Numbered from the stretch's first letter, positions 49,666-60,025 are shown. The stretch: 64,000 bases of DNA from Hyphomicrobiales bacterium (GCA_013911975.1 JACESF010000016.1:1-64000); one strand, 5' to 3'. The notes: generated from the sequence alone by a model not told the origin. Numbers and translations are program-made.

Positions 49666-50800
49666 ATGGCCGTGGAGGCCGAGGCAGGGCCCTTCGATCC
49701 GTGCCGCTCTGGGATTCCCTACCTCACCTTCCTCACCGGCAGCGCCCTCCTGTTCGCCTTCCAGGCGGTGCGCCTGGTCGGCCGGCTCCGGTCCATGCGC
49801 CCGTGCGCGCAAGCCGACCGCGCTCTTCAGGTTCGGTGGGCTTCTGGCCATCACGACCCTGCTCATCGCGGGTGGCGGCGACTGGTCGGCTCTCGGCGTC
49901 GTGCCGAGCACCATCTGGGACTCGGTCACCAATTTCACGCTCACGGCTGTGCCGCTCTACATCCTGATGGGCGCCATCATCGCGGCGTCCGGCATGGGCG
50001 CGGAATCCGTCGGCAAGCTGTTCCTGGCGGGCATCCTGCCGAGCCTGCTGCTCGCGCTGCTGTTCACCGCCTATCAGATGTGGCTCGCCCGCCGGCGGTT
50101 CGTCAGCGCCGCGCAGCCTGTGCGCGCGGGTCCCGTCAGCATGTCCGATCACATGCGGGCGCTGGTGGAAATCCTGCCCGTGGCGACGCTCATCGCCATC
50201 ATCCTCGGCTCGGTCTACAGCGGCATTGCGACGCCCACGGAAACGGCGGCCATCGGCGTCGCGGTCAGCCTGCTGCTGGCCTCCGTGCTCTATCGCGAGC
50301 TCGACTGGCAGAAGTGCCGGCTCATCCTGATGGAGACCGGACGTGGCAGCATCATGGTGATGACGATCATCGCGGGCGCCATGGTGTTCGGCTACGCGCT
50401 CACCACCACGGACATCGCCCCCACGCTGTCGCGCGTGATGGCGCGGGTGGACTTGCCGCAGTGGCTGGTCTTCATCGCCATCAACCTGCTCCTGCTGTTC
50501 CCTGGATGCTTGCTGGAGACCTTGTCGATCATCGTGATCACCACGCCCATCATCATCCCCATCATCGACACGTTCGGCTGGGACAAGGTCTGGTTCGGCG
50601 TGATCTTGATGATCAACATGGAAATGGCTTTGATCACGCCGCCGGTGGGCCTCAACCTGTTCGTGGTGAAGGGCGTGGTGCCGGAGGTGCCGCTGGGGCG
50701 CATCATCTCCGGCACGCTGCCTTATGTTGCGATCATGGCGCTGGCGCTGGCGCTGGTTGCGGTTTTCCCCCAGCTGGGTTTGTATCCTCACAGGTCTCCT
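49666..50800 (+). pseudogene. TRAP transporter small and large permease remnants
   Basis: Two pieces of a TRAP transporter in different frames. From 49666 to about 49800 (GIPYLTFLTGSALLFAFQAV, then RLVGRLRS) it reads like the end of a DctQ subunit. From about 49820 in another frame it continues as DctM: LTAVPLYILMGAIIAASGMG, LIAIILGSVYSGIATPTETA, LFPGCLLETLSIIVITTPII and MALITPPVGLNLFVVKGV. An in-frame deletion removes about 90 residues between GMGAESVGKLF and LAGILPSLLLA. No start codon for DctM is evident. It cannot be a working transporter. The open frame continues past the natural end to 50914. Confidence 0.8.
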
Positions 50801-50910
50801 GACGGCATGGTAGTGGGTTTCAAATCTCCACGGTCAGCCAATGTCTATCTCGGTCAAAACCTGCCCGGGCATGACGGACGCAAAGGATCGCGACGGCTGG
50901 GCGAACCGCT

Positions 50911-52047
50911 TTAGCGGGTGGTCGGAGCCGCCGGGGCGGTCGGGGCAGTGGGAGCCGCCGGGGCCGGGGGCGCCGGCGGGGTCTTGATGTCGGACGTGGT
51001 GAGCGCCCATTTGCGCGCCAGCGCCTCGGCCTTCGCGCGCTCGGCCTCCGGCAGCGACGCGACCACCTCGTCCAGATAGGCGTCGTTGAGGCCGCGCATC
51101 TTGGCCAGCAGGTGCCACGCCGCCGCCATGGTGCGGTCCTGGGGCACGCCGCGCCCCGCCGACAGCATGCGGGCATAGCGGTTCTGCGCGATGGCGTTGC
51201 CGGCGAGGGCCGCCTTGCGGAACAGGGCGCCGGCGGCGGCCTCGTTCTTCAACACGCCGTCGCCGTTGAAGGTGGCGATGGCCAGCTCCACCTGGGCCGT
51301 CACATTGTCCTGGATGGCGGCCTGGTTGAGCAGCCGCATGGCGTCCACCTTGTCGGGCACCACGCCGTTGCCTTCCCGCAGCAGCACGGACAGGGCGTAT
51401 TCCGCGTCCGGCACGCCGGCATTCGCCGCCTGGCGGAACCAGCGCGCGGCGGTGGTCATCTCGGGCGGAACCGAGCGGCCCTGCATGTAGAGCAGGCCGA
51501 GATTGTAGGCGGCGGTGCCGTGCCCGGCCTTCGCCGCCTGCTCGAACCAGCGGGCGGCGGCCGCATCGCTCTGGGCGACGCCCTGGCCGGTCAGCGCCAT
51601 CATGCCTAGCGCGAACATGGCGCCGGTGTCGCCCTCGTCCGCGCCGCGCCGGTAATATTCCGCCGCGCGCGGCGGGTCATAGGGCACGCCGAAGCCGCGC
51701 GCATAGAGTTCGCCCAGCAGCGTCAGGGCGGCGGGGTCCTTGCCGGCCTTCACCCGCTTCAGGGCCTCCTGGGCGGCGGTGATGTAGAAGCCGCTCTGAT
51801 AGGCGCCATAGGCGATGTCCGCACCGGGGGGCGAGGTGGGCGTCGGCCCCTCGGCGGGGGTCATCAGGTTCGGCAGGCTCGGCTGGCCGAAGCGCAAATT
51901 GGTCGCATTGGCCGGCAACTGGGGCAAAAGCGGCGTCTGCGCCGCCGGGGCCGCGGGCGGGGCGGACGGCGGGGCCGCCCGGACGCCGGGAGCGGCGCAG
52001 GCCAGAAGCAGGCCGAGGAGGGCGGGCTTCGGCAGGCGAGCGATCAC
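50911..52047 (-). CDS. Sel1-repeat (TPR-like) exported protein
   Basis: A 378-residue protein with a signal peptide (LLGLLLACAAPGVRAAPPSA) and a Pro/Ala-rich linker to about residue 60. At least five Sel1-like repeats follow: LYARGFGVPYDPPRAAEYYR, MALTGQGVAQSDAAAARWFE, YMQGRSVPPEMTTAARWFRQ, VLLREGNGVVPDKVDAMRLL and MLSAGRGVPQDRTMAAAWHL. It ends with a Pro/Ala/Thr tail. Sel1 proteins scaffold envelope complexes. The start is GTG overlapping the ThiE-like stop (GTGA), so it is the last gene of the tkt-to-Sel1 unit in this strand. Confidence 0.85.
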   Translation of the reverse strand: MIARLPKPALLGLLLACAAPGVRAAPPSAPPAAPAAQTPLLPQLPANATNLRFGQPSLPNLMTPAEGPTPTSPPGADIAYGAYQSGFYITAAQEALKRVKAGKDPAALTLLGELYARGFGVPYDPPRAAEYYRRGADEGDTGAMFALGMMALTGQGVAQSDAAAARWFEQAAKAGHGTAAYNLGLLYMQGRSVPPEMTTAARWFRQAANAGVPDAEYALSVLLREGNGVVPDKVDAMRLLNQAAIQDNVTAQVELAIATFNGDGVLKNEAAAGALFRKAALAGNAIAQNRYARMLSAGRGVPQDRTMAAAWHLLAKMRGLNDAYLDEVVASLPEAERAKAEALARKWALTTSDIKTPPAPPAPAAPTAPTAPAAPTTR

Positions 52048-52631
52048 GCGCCGGTCTCCGCGAGGCACGCCTGCGCCTGCGCCACCGCCTGCGGTGTCAG
52101 CAGGCCGCCCGAGAGGGCGACGAAATCCGCGCCGCCGTCCGCGAGCGCAGCCACCTGCGAAAGCTCGCCCGCGACGCCCACGCAGGGCACCTCGAACAGT
52201 TCCGCCCACCACGAGATGCCGTCGAGCGTCTCCTCGAACGGCACGCCGGGCCCGCCGAACAGCACATAATCCGCCCCGGCCTCGCCCGCCTCCATGGCGT
52301 CATGGCGGGTGGAGAGGCCGCCGATGCCCGCGATCAGGCCCGGGCGCAGCGCGGGCAGGGCCGCCTTGAGGCCGGAAAGGCCCGAGAGGTGCGCGCCGTC
52401 GAGCCCGAGAGGCTTGGCGAGGTCGGCCCGCCCTTCGGCGACCACGGCGCAGCCTTCCTCCTGGAGCGCGGCCGCGAGGCGTCCGAGCCGGGCCCGCTCG
52501 TCCTCGCCCTCGCCGCATCCGGCGACCACCGCGGCCACGTCGCCCGCGCGGGCAAGCGCGACGGCGTCCTCCGGCGCGAAGCCGGGGGGAAGGAGGAGCA
52601 TGAGGCGGGGAGCGGTGCTGGCGTCTGGCAT
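52044..52631 (-). CDS. ThiE-like (thiamine phosphate synthase family) protein
   Basis: A 195-residue TIM-barrel protein of the ThiE/TenI family: LMLLLPPGFAPEDAVALARA at the start, GLDGAHLSGLSGLKAALP (the substrate-loop position), YVLFGGPGVPFEETLDGISW and AALADGGADFVALSGGLLTP. Canonical ThiE has the phosphate-binding and pyrimidine residues DGVHLGQ and GPVFPT; here they are DGAHLSG and LFGGPGVPF, so it is a divergent member. It lies next to the aldolase gene, an order known in Hyphomicrobiales glycolytic clusters. Thiamine synthesis is possible but not certain. Confidence 0.8.
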   Translation of the reverse strand: MPDASTAPRLMLLLPPGFAPEDAVALARAGDVAAVVAGCGEGEDERARLGRLAAALQEEGCAVVAEGRADLAKPLGLDGAHLSGLSGLKAALPALRPGLIAGIGGLSTRHDAMEAGEAGADYVLFGGPGVPFEETLDGISWWAELFEVPCVGVAGELSQVAALADGGADFVALSGGLLTPQAVAQAQACLAETGA

Positions 52632-52784
52632 GGGATCGATCGGTCGGACAGGAAGCGGGCGAAAACGGGGCGGCGCGTTCCGTCGCGGGAATCGCCGTGT
52701 GCTTTTAGCATGGGCGGGCGCGCCAAGAAAAAGCCCGCCGCGCGGGGCGCGGCGGGCCGGAAGCGTGCCGGAACGGGCCGGGGA

Positions 52785-53813
52785 TCAGGCCGCGGCCTTC
52801 TTCTCCTGCTCGGCCGACCACTGGCCGAGGGCGGCCAGCGAATTCATGCGCGCGCGGTGATTGAAGGCGGCCTGGGCGGCGCCCACATTCTCCGCCTTGC
52901 CGGACCACGCCTTCTGCGGGGCGGCCTGGAGGGCGCGGCCGTAGGAATAGGTGAGCTTCCACGGCAGGCCGCCCAGCTTCACCATGGCGTCGAGATGGGC
53001 GGTGGCGTCCTCGTCCGACTGGCCGCCGGAGAGGAAGGCGATGCCGGGCACCGCGGCGGGGACGCAGCTCTTGAGCACCCGCACGGTCTTCTCGGCCACG
53101 TCCTGGACGGAGGCCTGGGTGCGGGACTTCTTGCCCGGCACCACCATGTTGGGCTTCAGCACCATGCCTTCCAGGCGCACGCGCTGATAATACAGTTCCT
53201 CGAACACGGTCTTGAGCACCCATTCCGTGACCATCTCGCAACGCGCGATGTCATGGTCGCCGTCCATGAGCACTTCCGGCTCGACGATGGGGACGATCTG
53301 GTTTTCCTGGCAGATCGCGGCATAGCGGGCCAGCGCATGGGCGTTGGCGCGGATCGCCGTGTAGCTCGGGATGTCGGCGGCGATGTCGATCACCGCGCGC
53401 CACTTCGCGAAGCGGGCGCCCAGCTTGTAATAGTCCTTCATCCGGCCGCCGAGGCCGTCGAGGCCCTCGGTGATGGTCTCGCCCGGGCAGCCGGCCAGCG
53501 GCTTGGCGCCCGCGTCCACCTTGATGCCGGGAATGGCGCCGGAGGCGGTGATGATGTCCACGAGCCGCGTGCCGTCCTTGGCCTTCTGGCGGATGGTCTC
53601 GTCGAACAGGATCACGCCGGAGATGTAGTCCCGCATGGCCGGGGCGGTGCGGAACATCAACTCGCGATAGTCGCGGCGATTGTCCTCGGTGTTCTCGACG
53701 CCGATGGCGTCGAAGCGCTTCTGGATGGTACCGGTGCTTTCATCGGCGGCGAGGATGCCCTTGCCGTCCGCCACCATCTTCTGGGCGATCGCGTCAAGTT
53801 CTGCAGTGTTCAT
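52785..53813 (-). CDS. Class I fructose-bisphosphate aldolase
   Basis: A 342-residue class I (Schiff-base) aldolase that splits or forms fructose-1,6-bisphosphate. Motifs: KGILAADESTGTIQKRF, YRELMFRTAPAMRDYISGVI and GMVLKPNMVVPGKKS, in which the lysine of LKPN forms the Schiff base; AFLSGGQSDEDATAHLDAM closes the active site. The ATG at 53813 matches the usual start; another ATG lies four codons upstream. The gene ends the tkt-gap-pgk-fba series, which works in glycolysis, gluconeogenesis or the Calvin cycle. Confidence 0.93.
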   Translation of the reverse strand: MNTAELDAIAQKMVADGKGILAADESTGTIQKRFDAIGVENTEDNRRDYRELMFRTAPAMRDYISGVILFDETIRQKAKDGTRLVDIITASGAIPGIKVDAGAKPLAGCPGETITEGLDGLGGRMKDYYKLGARFAKWRAVIDIAADIPSYTAIRANAHALARYAAICQENQIVPIVEPEVLMDGDHDIARCEMVTEWVLKTVFEELYYQRVRLEGMVLKPNMVVPGKKSRTQASVQDVAEKTVRVLKSCVPAAVPGIAFLSGGQSDEDATAHLDAMVKLGGLPWKLTYSYGRALQAAPQKAWSGKAENVGAAQAAFNHRARMNSLAALGQWSAEQEKKAAA

Positions 53814-53881
53814 TGTGTTCACCATCCCTGGGTTGCCGCCGTTGCGACGTGATCATCTCGAATTATCGTAACATTATGGCT

Positions 53882-55075
53882 TCAGCGCCGCCGCAGGGCC
53901 TCGACGCCGGGCAGGGCCTTGCCCTCCAGCCATTCGAGGAAGGCGCCGCCGGCGGTGGAGACGTAGGAGAAGCGCTCCCCGGCGTCCGCGTGGTTGAGCG
54001 CGGCCACCGTGTCGCCGCCGCCCGCCACGGAGAGCAGGCGCCCGGCCTGCGTCGCCTCGGCCACCGCGCGGGCGACCGCAACGGTCGCGGCATCGAACGG
54101 GGTCAGCTCGAAGGCGCCGAACGGGCCGTTCCACACCACGGTCTTCACCTTGGCGAGCTTCTCCTTCACCAGCGCGACCGTGGCCGGACCGGCATCGAGG
54201 ATCATCTCGTCGTCCGCGACCTCGGTCACCGGCACGATGCGGTGGGGCGCGTTGGCCTTGAAGTCCTTGGCCACCACCACGTCCACCGGCAGCACGATCT
54301 CGCAGCCCGCCGCCTTGGCGGTCTCGATGATCTTGAGCGCAGTGGGGGCGAGGTCGTGCTCGCACAGGGACTTGCCCACCTTGTGGCCCAGCGCCGCGAG
54401 GAAGGTGTTGGCCATGCCGCCGCCGATCACCAGCAGGTCCACCTTGGCGGTGAGATTGCCCAGCAATTCCAGCTTGGTGGACACCTTGGCGCCGCCCACC
54501 ACGGCGAGCACCGGCCGCTCGGGCGCTTCCAGCGCCTTGCCCAGCGCGTCCAGCTCGCCCTGCATGGAGCGGCCCGCGAAGGCCGGGAGCTGGTGCGCCA
54601 GCCCCTCGGTGGAGGCGTGGGCGCGGTGGGCGGTGGAGAAGCTGTCATTGACGTAGAGGTCGCCGAGCTTCGCCAGTTCGCTGACGAATTCCGGCGTGTT
54701 CTTCTCCTCACCGGAATGGAAGCGGGTGTTCTCCAGGAGCAGAACACCACCCTCCGGGAGCGCCGCCACCGCCGTCGCGGCGGGCGCGCCGACGCAGTCA
54801 TCGGCGAACGCCACCTCGGTGCCCAGCCGCTCGGTCACGGCGGCCGCGAGGGGCGCCAGCGTCTGGCTGGCGTCGCGGCCCTTGGGGCGTCCGAAATGGG
54901 CCAGCAGGATGGCCTTGCCGCCGCGCGCGGTCACGTCGCGCAGGGTGGGCAGGATGGCCTGGATGCGGGTGTCGTCGGTGACGCGCCCGTTCTCCATGGG
55001 GACGTTGAGGTCCACCCGGATGAGGACGCGCTTGCCGGCGAGGTCCGCCTCGTCGAGGGTGCGGAAAGCAGCCAT
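53882..55075 (-). CDS. pgk: Phosphoglycerate kinase
   Basis: A 397-residue phosphoglycerate kinase, standard length. Motifs: [28 protein letters not shown] and [13 protein letters not shown] in the N-domain; [20 protein letters not shown] and [11 protein letters not shown] link the domains; [13 protein letters not shown] and [15 protein letters not shown] form the nucleotide site. It interconverts 1,3-bisphosphoglycerate and 3-phosphoglycerate with ADP/ATP. It lies 22 bases downstream of gap on the same strand, and 68 bases before fba. Confidence 0.96.
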   Translation of the reverse strand: MAAFRTLDEADLAGKRVLIRVDLNVPMENGRVTDDTRIQAILPTLRDVTARGGKAILLAHFGRPKGRDASQTLAPLAAAVTERLGTEVAFADDCVGAPAATAVAALPEGGVLLLENTRFHSGEEKNTPEFVSELAKLGDLYVNDSFSTAHRAHASTEGLAHQLPAFAGRSMQGELDALGKALEAPERPVLAVVGGAKVSTKLELLGNLTAKVDLLVIGGGMANTFLAALGHKVGKSLCEHDLAPTALKIIETAKAAGCEIVLPVDVVVAKDFKANAPHRIVPVTEVADDEMILDAGPATVALVKEKLAKVKTVVWNGPFGAFELTPFDAATVAVARAVAEATQAGRLLSVAGGGDTVAALNHADAGERFSYVSTAGGAFLEWLEGKALPGVEALRRR

Positions 55076-55097
55076 GATGTCGGCTCCCCGCGCGCGC

Positions 55098-56105
55098 TCA
55101 GCCCAGCTTCCCGAGCGCCACGGCGGTGTCCGCCATGCGGTTCGAGAAGCCCCACTCGTTGTCGTACCAGGACATGACGCGCACCAGGGTGCCGTCCATG
55201 ACCTTGGTCTGGTCCATGTGGAAGGTGGACGAGTGGGGATCGTGGTTGAAGTCGATCGAGACGTTGGGGGCCAGCGTGTAGCCGAGCACGCCCTTCAGCG
55301 GGCCGTCGGCGGCCGCCTTGATGGCCTCGTTGATCTCCGCCACCGTGGTCTTGCGCTTGGCCACGAACTTCAGGTCGATGACCGAGACGTTCGGGGTGGG
55401 CACGCGGATGGAGACGCCGTCCAGCTTGCCGTTCAGCTCCGGCAGGACGAGGCCCACCGCCTTGGCGGCGCCGGTGGAGGTGGGGATCATGGAGAGCGCG
55501 GCGGCGCGGGCGCGGTAGAGGTCCTTGTGCACCTGGTCCAGCGAGGGCTGGTCGTTGGTGTAGGAGTGGACCGTGGTCATGAAGCCGTGCTCGATGCCCA
55601 CCGCGTCGTTCAGCACCTTCGCCACGGGGGCGAGGCAGTTGGTGGTGCAGGAGGCGTTGGAGACCACGAAGTGCTCGGCGGTGAGCTTCTGGTGGTTCAC
55701 GCCGTAGACCACGGTGATGTCCGCGCCGTCGGCGGGGGCGGAGACCAGCACGCGGCGGGCGCCGGCGGTGAGGTGGGCCGAGGCCTTGTCCTTCGAGGTG
55801 AAGATGCCGGTGCATTCCAGGGCGATGTCCACGCCCAGCTCCTTGTGGGGAAGCTGCGCGGGATCGCGGACCGCCGTCACCTTGATCTTGTTCTGGCCGA
55901 TGACGAGGAAGTCCCCGTCCACCTTCACCTCGGCGGGGAAGCGGCCGTGCACGCTGTCGAAGCGCAGCAGGTGGGCGTTGGTCTCCACGGGGGCGAGGTC
56001 GTTGATCGCCACCACCTGGATGTCGGTGCGGCCCGATTCGATGATGGCGCGCAGCACGTTGCGCCCGATGCGACCGAACCCGTTGATGGCCACCTTCACC
56101 GTCAT
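55098..56105 (-). CDS. gap: Glyceraldehyde-3-phosphate dehydrogenase
   Basis: A 335-residue NAD(P)-dependent dehydrogenase. The N-terminus [19 protein letters not shown] is the dinucleotide-binding motif; the active-site cysteine is in [15 protein letters not shown] (about residue 155). The C-terminus has [20 protein letters not shown]. An ATG four codons upstream is also in frame; this start has GGAGG about seven bases ahead. It stands 83 bases downstream of tkt and is one transcript with pgk. It may serve both glycolysis and carbon fixation if the organism has RuBisCO, which is not in this window. Confidence 0.96.
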   Translation of the reverse strand: MTVKVAINGFGRIGRNVLRAIIESGRTDIQVVAINDLAPVETNAHLLRFDSVHGRFPAEVKVDGDFLVIGQNKIKVTAVRDPAQLPHKELGVDIALECTGIFTSKDKASAHLTAGARRVLVSAPADGADITVVYGVNHQKLTAEHFVVSNASCTTNCLAPVAKVLNDAVGIEHGFMTTVHSYTNDQPSLDQVHKDLYRARAAALSMIPTSTGAAKAVGLVLPELNGKLDGVSIRVPTPNVSVIDLKFVAKRKTTVAEINEAIKAAADGPLKGVLGYTLAPNVSIDFNHDPHSSTFHMDQTKVMDGTLVRVMSWYDNEWGFSNRMADTAVALGKLG

Positions 56106-56188
56106 GTCATCCTCCATCTGCCGGCCCTCAAGACCGGCCGTTCATTGTTGCGGGCCGCATCCGGCGACCGGGCGGCCCGCTTGAAGTC

Positions 56189-58180
56189 TCACGCCTGCTT
56201 GAGCTGGGAGAGGGCCGCGTCCGCGACCGCCTCGGGCGTAATGCCGAAATGCTTGTAAAGTTCCTTCGCCGGCGCGCTGGCGCCGAACGAGCTCATGCCC
56301 ACGAAGGCCGCGTCGGAGCCGATGACGGCGTCCCAGCCCATGCGGATGGCGGCCTCGATGCCCACCTTGGCGGGCGCGGTGCCGATGATTGCGGCGCGCT
56401 CGGCGGCGGGGCGGGCGAGGAACAGCTCGAACGAGGGCACCGAGACCACGCGGGTCGGCACGCCCTGGCCTTCCAGGAGCTTGCGGGCCTCCATGGCGAG
56501 CGACACTTCCGAGCCGGTGGCGAACAGCGAGACCTGCGCCGCGCCGGAGGCGGGGGCGATCTCGTAGGCGCCTTCCGCGCTGCGGTTGGCGCTGTCGGCG
56601 CCGCGCAGGATCGGCAGGTTCTGGCGCGAGAGGATGAGCGCGGTGGGCCGGTCCTTGGCCTTCAGCGCGATCTCCCAGCACTCGGCGGTCTCCACCGTGT
56701 CGCAGGGGCGCAGAACCAGCAGGCCGGGAATGGCGCGCAGGGCCGCCAGATGCTCCACCGGCTGGTGGGTGGGGCCGTCCTCGCCGAGGCCGATGGAATC
56801 GTGGGTGAGCACGTGGACCACCCGCTCGCCCATGAGCGCCGCGAGGCGGATGGCGGGGCGCGAATAGTCCGAGAACACCAGGAAGGTGCCGGAATAGGGG
56901 ATGATGCCGCCATGGAGGGCGAGGCCGTTCATGGCCGCCGCCATGCCGTGCTCGCGCACGCCCCAGTGCACGAAGTCGCCGGAGAAGTCGTCGGGGGTGA
57001 CGGACTTCTGGCCCTTGGCGCGGGTGTTGTTGGAGCCGGTCAGGTCGGCCGAGCCGCCGAGCATCTCGGGAACCGCCTTGGTGATGGCGTCCAGCGTGAT
57101 CTCGGAGGACTTGCGGGTGGCGACGGCGCCGCCGTCCGCCACGGCCTTGGCCTTCACGGCCGCGATGGCCTCGGCGAGGGCGCCCGCCGGGATCTCGCCG
57201 GAGAGGCGGCGCTCGAACTCGGCGCGCGCGTCGGCGGGCAGGGCGGCGAGGCGGGCTTCCCAGGCGGCGCGGGCGGCGGTGCCCTTGGCGCGCGCCTCGC
57301 CCCAGGCGGCGGCGACGTCAGCGGGAATCTCGAACGGGCCGGCATCCCAGCCCAGCGCCTTGCGGGTCGCCTCAATCTCGGCGGCGCCGAGCGGAGAGCC
57401 GTGGACCTTCTCGCTGCCGGCCTTGGCGGGCGAACCCTTGCCGATGACGGTGCGGCAGGCGATGAGGCTCGGCGTTCCGGTCTTCTGGGCGGCTTCGAGT
57501 GCGGCGAGGATCGCCTCGGGGTCATGGCCGTCGATGCGGGTCACGTCCCAGCCGGAGGCGGCGAAGCGCGCGAGCTGGTCGGTGGAGCCGGACAGGTCCG
57601 TGGAGCCGTCGATGGAGATCTTGTTGTCGTCCCACATGACGATCAGCTTGGAGAGCTTCAGGTGGCCGGCGAGGTCGATGGCCTCCTGGCTGATGCCCTC
57701 CATGAGGTCGCCGTCGGAGGCGAGCACATAGGTGAAGTGGTTCACCGCCTCGGCGCCGAAGCGCGCGGCCATCAGGCGCTCGCCCATGGCCATGCCGACC
57801 GCCGTGGCGATGCCCTGGCCGAGCGGGCCGGTGGTGGTCTCGATGCCGGTGGTGACGAAATTCTCGGGGTGGCCCGGGGTGAGCGAGCCGAGCTGGCGGA
57901 AGCGCTTCAGCTCGTCCACGGTCACGTTCTCGTAACCCACGAGGTGCAGCAGCGCATAGAGCAGCATGGAGCCGTGGCCGGCGGAGAGCACGAAGCGGTC
58001 CCGGTCCGCCCAGTGCGGGGCGGCGGGATCGAAGCGCATCACCTTCGAGAACAGCACCGTGGCGATGTCCGCAGCGCCCATGGGCAGGCCCGGATGACCG
58101 GAATTGGCCGCCTCGACGGCATCCATGGCGAGGAACCGGATGGCGTTCGCCATGCGGTCATGAAGGGTGCGGCTCATCAT
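56189..58180 (-). CDS. tkt: Transketolase
   Basis: A 663-residue thiamine diphosphate enzyme that moves two-carbon units between sugar phosphates. Motifs: [37 protein letters not shown], then [20 protein letters not shown] and [13 protein letters not shown] for ThDP/Mg; [20 protein letters not shown] and [19 protein letters not shown] in the pyrimidine domain. Two ATGs stand together at the start. It is the first gene of the tkt-gap-pgk-fba series; no promoter motif can be named with certainty. Confidence 0.96.
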   Translation of the reverse strand: MMSRTLHDRMANAIRFLAMDAVEAANSGHPGLPMGAADIATVLFSKVMRFDPAAPHWADRDRFVLSAGHGSMLLYALLHLVGYENVTVDELKRFRQLGSLTPGHPENFVTTGIETTTGPLGQGIATAVGMAMGERLMAARFGAEAVNHFTYVLASDGDLMEGISQEAIDLAGHLKLSKLIVMWDDNKISIDGSTDLSGSTDQLARFAASGWDVTRIDGHDPEAILAALEAAQKTGTPSLIACRTVIGKGSPAKAGSEKVHGSPLGAAEIEATRKALGWDAGPFEIPADVAAAWGEARAKGTAARAAWEARLAALPADARAEFERRLSGEIPAGALAEAIAAVKAKAVADGGAVATRKSSEITLDAITKAVPEMLGGSADLTGSNNTRAKGQKSVTPDDFSGDFVHWGVREHGMAAAMNGLALHGGIIPYSGTFLVFSDYSRPAIRLAALMGERVVHVLTHDSIGLGEDGPTHQPVEHLAALRAIPGLLVLRPCDTVETAECWEIALKAKDRPTALILSRQNLPILRGADSANRSAEGAYEIAPASGAAQVSLFATGSEVSLAMEARKLLEGQGVPTRVVSVPSFELFLARPAAERAAIIGTAPAKVGIEAAIRMGWDAVIGSDAAFVGMSSFGASAPAKELYKHFGITPEAVADAALSQLKQA

Positions 58181-58388
58181 TCGGGGCGTGTCTCCGGCGC
58201 CGCGGGGCGCCTCGTTCCGGACCAAGATAAGGCTGGGGCCGAGGGATCAGCCTCGGCGGCGGCAGTGATAGCAGCGCCGCTTCGGGTGTCAAACCCAGCA
58301 TTGTCCGAACGTCAAGTGCCCCGCGCCCGCGCGCGGCGCGCCCCATCGTCGCGCGGGGCGGCCGGCGGGGCGGCCAGAGTCAATGGAA

Positions 58389-58952
58389 TCAAGCCCCCGG
58401 CGCGGAGAGCATCTTCTTCAGGCTGTTGCCGCCCCCCGCCCAGAGCACGTCCGCTATGCGCCAGCCGGCGGGCGTGCGCACCAGCTTGTAGATGACGAGC
58501 GTGTCCTGGTCGAAATTGGTGAAGCGGGCATTGACCATCGCCTCCTTGCCGGACGGCTTGGTCTCGTACTCCACGGACTTGATCTCGAATTCCTGTCCGT
58601 TCACGAACGGGTCGAAGTCCAGCCGCGACTGCTCGCGCTTGCCGTCCGCCACCACGAGCTTGGTCAGGGCGGGATCGAAATACTCTTTGGCAATTGTCGG
58701 GTTGGTATAGTCGAAGGCCACGTAGCTGTCCGGCGTGGTCTCCAGGTAATGCCGGTAGAGCGCGCGGATCAGGCTCTCGGGGTCGGCGGACGGCTTGGCG
58801 GGCTGCGCATTGGCGGGCGCGTTCGACGCAGGCTTGGCGGCCTGGGCCCCGGCGGGGCCGGCAAAGGGGCCGAAGGCTGCGACGGACAGCAGAAGGAACG
58901 GTGCGATCAGAAATGGCAGGCGACGTCCCGGCGGACCAAATCCCAGTCTCAT
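58389..58952 (-). CDS. Exported DUF3828-type protein
   Basis: A 187-residue protein with a signal peptide (LPFLIAPFLLLSVAAFGPFA, cleavage near GAQA) and a Pro/Ala-rich linker with a repeated PANAQPAKPS pattern. A domain follows with LIRALYRHYLETTPDSYVAF, YDNPTIAKEYFDPAL-like YTNPTIAKEYFDPAL and LVRTPAGWRIADVLW. This resembles DUF3828 periplasmic proteins of unknown role. It is followed by no gene on its strand for 200 bases and lies between tkt and the DUF4164/zapA genes. Function not assigned. Confidence 0.75.
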   Translation of the reverse strand: MRLGFGPPGRRLPFLIAPFLLLSVAAFGPFAGPAGAQAAKPASNAPANAQPAKPSADPESLIRALYRHYLETTPDSYVAFDYTNPTIAKEYFDPALTKLVVADGKREQSRLDFDPFVNGQEFEIKSVEYETKPSGKEAMVNARFTNFDQDTLVIYKLVRTPAGWRIADVLWAGGGNSLKKMLSAPGA

Positions 58953-59100
58953 GGCTCACGTTCCCCTTTGTCCCATTGGCCCGGCACGGCCGGGCAAGCG
59001 CGGGCCTGAAAGGTTCCCGCAGTGTCAGCCATGACTTAATTGCGTTAACAAGTGGGAACTTGTTGGTGGTTTCTGCCTCGACTCAGTTAAACTCTTGCGC

Positions 59101-59403
59101 ATGTACGCCGTGAAGCAACGCCCGCCGGACCTCAGCCCCATCGAGCTCGCCACCCAGCGCCTCGGCGCGGCGCTCGATGCCCTCTCCTCGGCGGTGGAGC
59201 GCCGGCGGGAGATGGACCGCCAGCACGAGGCGCTGCTCGCCCAGCTTCATGCCATGGGGAACGACCGGGCCCGGCTCGCCCAGGAACTGGACGCCGCCTT
59301 CGCCCGGGTCCGCGAGCTGGGCGACGTGAGCCACGAGGTCACGCGCCGGCTCGATGTGGCCATGGGCACGATCCGCGACGTGCTCGCGACCCATGGCGGC
59401 TGA
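59101..59403 (+). CDS. DUF4164 family coiled-coil protein
   Basis: A 100-residue, nearly all-helical protein: IELATQRLGAALDALSSAVE, RRREMDRQHEALLAQLHAMG and RLAQELDAAFARVRELGDVS. DUF4164 proteins are found just upstream of zapA in alphaproteobacteria and are presumed to assist division or cell-envelope coordination; no activity is known. The ATG at 59101 is preferred over TTG two codons upstream. It lies 57 bases before zapA. Confidence 0.8.
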   Translation: MYAVKQRPPDLSPIELATQRLGAALDALSSAVERRREMDRQHEALLAQLHAMGNDRARLAQELDAAFARVRELGDVSHEVTRRLDVAMGTIRDVLATHGG

Positions 59404-59460
59404 CATGGGCGCCGACCCGCGCGCTGCCACGGGCACTCTCTCCTCGGGCCGGGGGCTGAC

Positions 59461-59844
59461 ATGGCACAGGTGAGCGTCACCATCGCCGGCCGCCAGTACC
59501 GCATGGCCTGCGACGAGGGGCAGGAGGAGCACCTCATCCGCCTCGCCCGCGACGTGGATGCCCGCATCGGCCAGCTGCGCACCGCTTTCGGCGAGATCGG
59601 CGACCAGCGCCTCACCGTCATGGCCGCCGTGACCATCGCCGACGAATTGTTTGAGGCCCGCGCCCGCATCCGCGCCCTGGAAAGCGACCTGGACGGCCAG
59701 CGCGACGCCCGCGCCTCCGCGCTCGCCCGGATCGAGGCCAGCGAGGAAGCCGTGGCCCGCACCATCGAGGACGCGGCCGAGCGGCTGGAACGGCTCGCCC
59801 GCGACATCGCCCCGCCCTCCGCCCGTGTCGTCGGCATGGGGTGA
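59461..59844 (+). CDS. zapA: Cell division protein ZapA
   Basis: A 127-residue ZapA, which bundles FtsZ protofilaments at the division ring. The N-terminal globular part is MAQVSVTIAGRQYRMACDEG then QEEHLIRLARDVDARIGQLR; the C-terminal part is a coiled coil (about residues 55-115). It sits immediately upstream of the 6S RNA and the 5-formyltetrahydrofolate cyclo-ligase gene, the conserved bacterial order. The last 15 residues (RDIAPPSARVVGMG) form a flexible tail. Confidence 0.9.
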   Translation: MAQVSVTIAGRQYRMACDEGQEEHLIRLARDVDARIGQLRTAFGEIGDQRLTVMAAVTIADELFEARARIRALESDLDGQRDARASALARIEASEEAVARTIEDAAERLERLARDIAPPSARVVGMG

Positions 59845-59849
59845 AGAGG

Positions 59850-60025
59850 CGCCGGGACCCCCTGGCGGATTTCCCCCAGTGCGCCTACATTGAGGTCAAG
59901 CGGGGCTGCGGGGTGCGTTAGGACACTTTTCCCCGGGGCCTTATCGATCCTTAAGGGAGCTGTACCTGACCTTGCCCGTGGGCTTGGACATACGGCGCCC
60001 ACCTACTGTGTAGGTTTCCCGGGAT
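59850..60025 (+). ncRNA. ssrS: 6S RNA
   Basis: Non-coding stretch between zapA and the 5-formyltetrahydrofolate cyclo-ligase gene, where 6S RNA is encoded in many proteobacteria. Internal pairing includes CCGGGA (59852) with TCCCGG (60018), and the hairpin ACCTAC/GTAGGT at 60001-60015. Segments GCGCCTACATTGAGGTCAAG and CTTATCGATCC/TTAAGGGAGC are of the type found in alphaproteobacterial 6S RNAs, which hold sigma-70 RNA polymerase in stationary phase. Ends are approximate. Confidence 0.68.
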
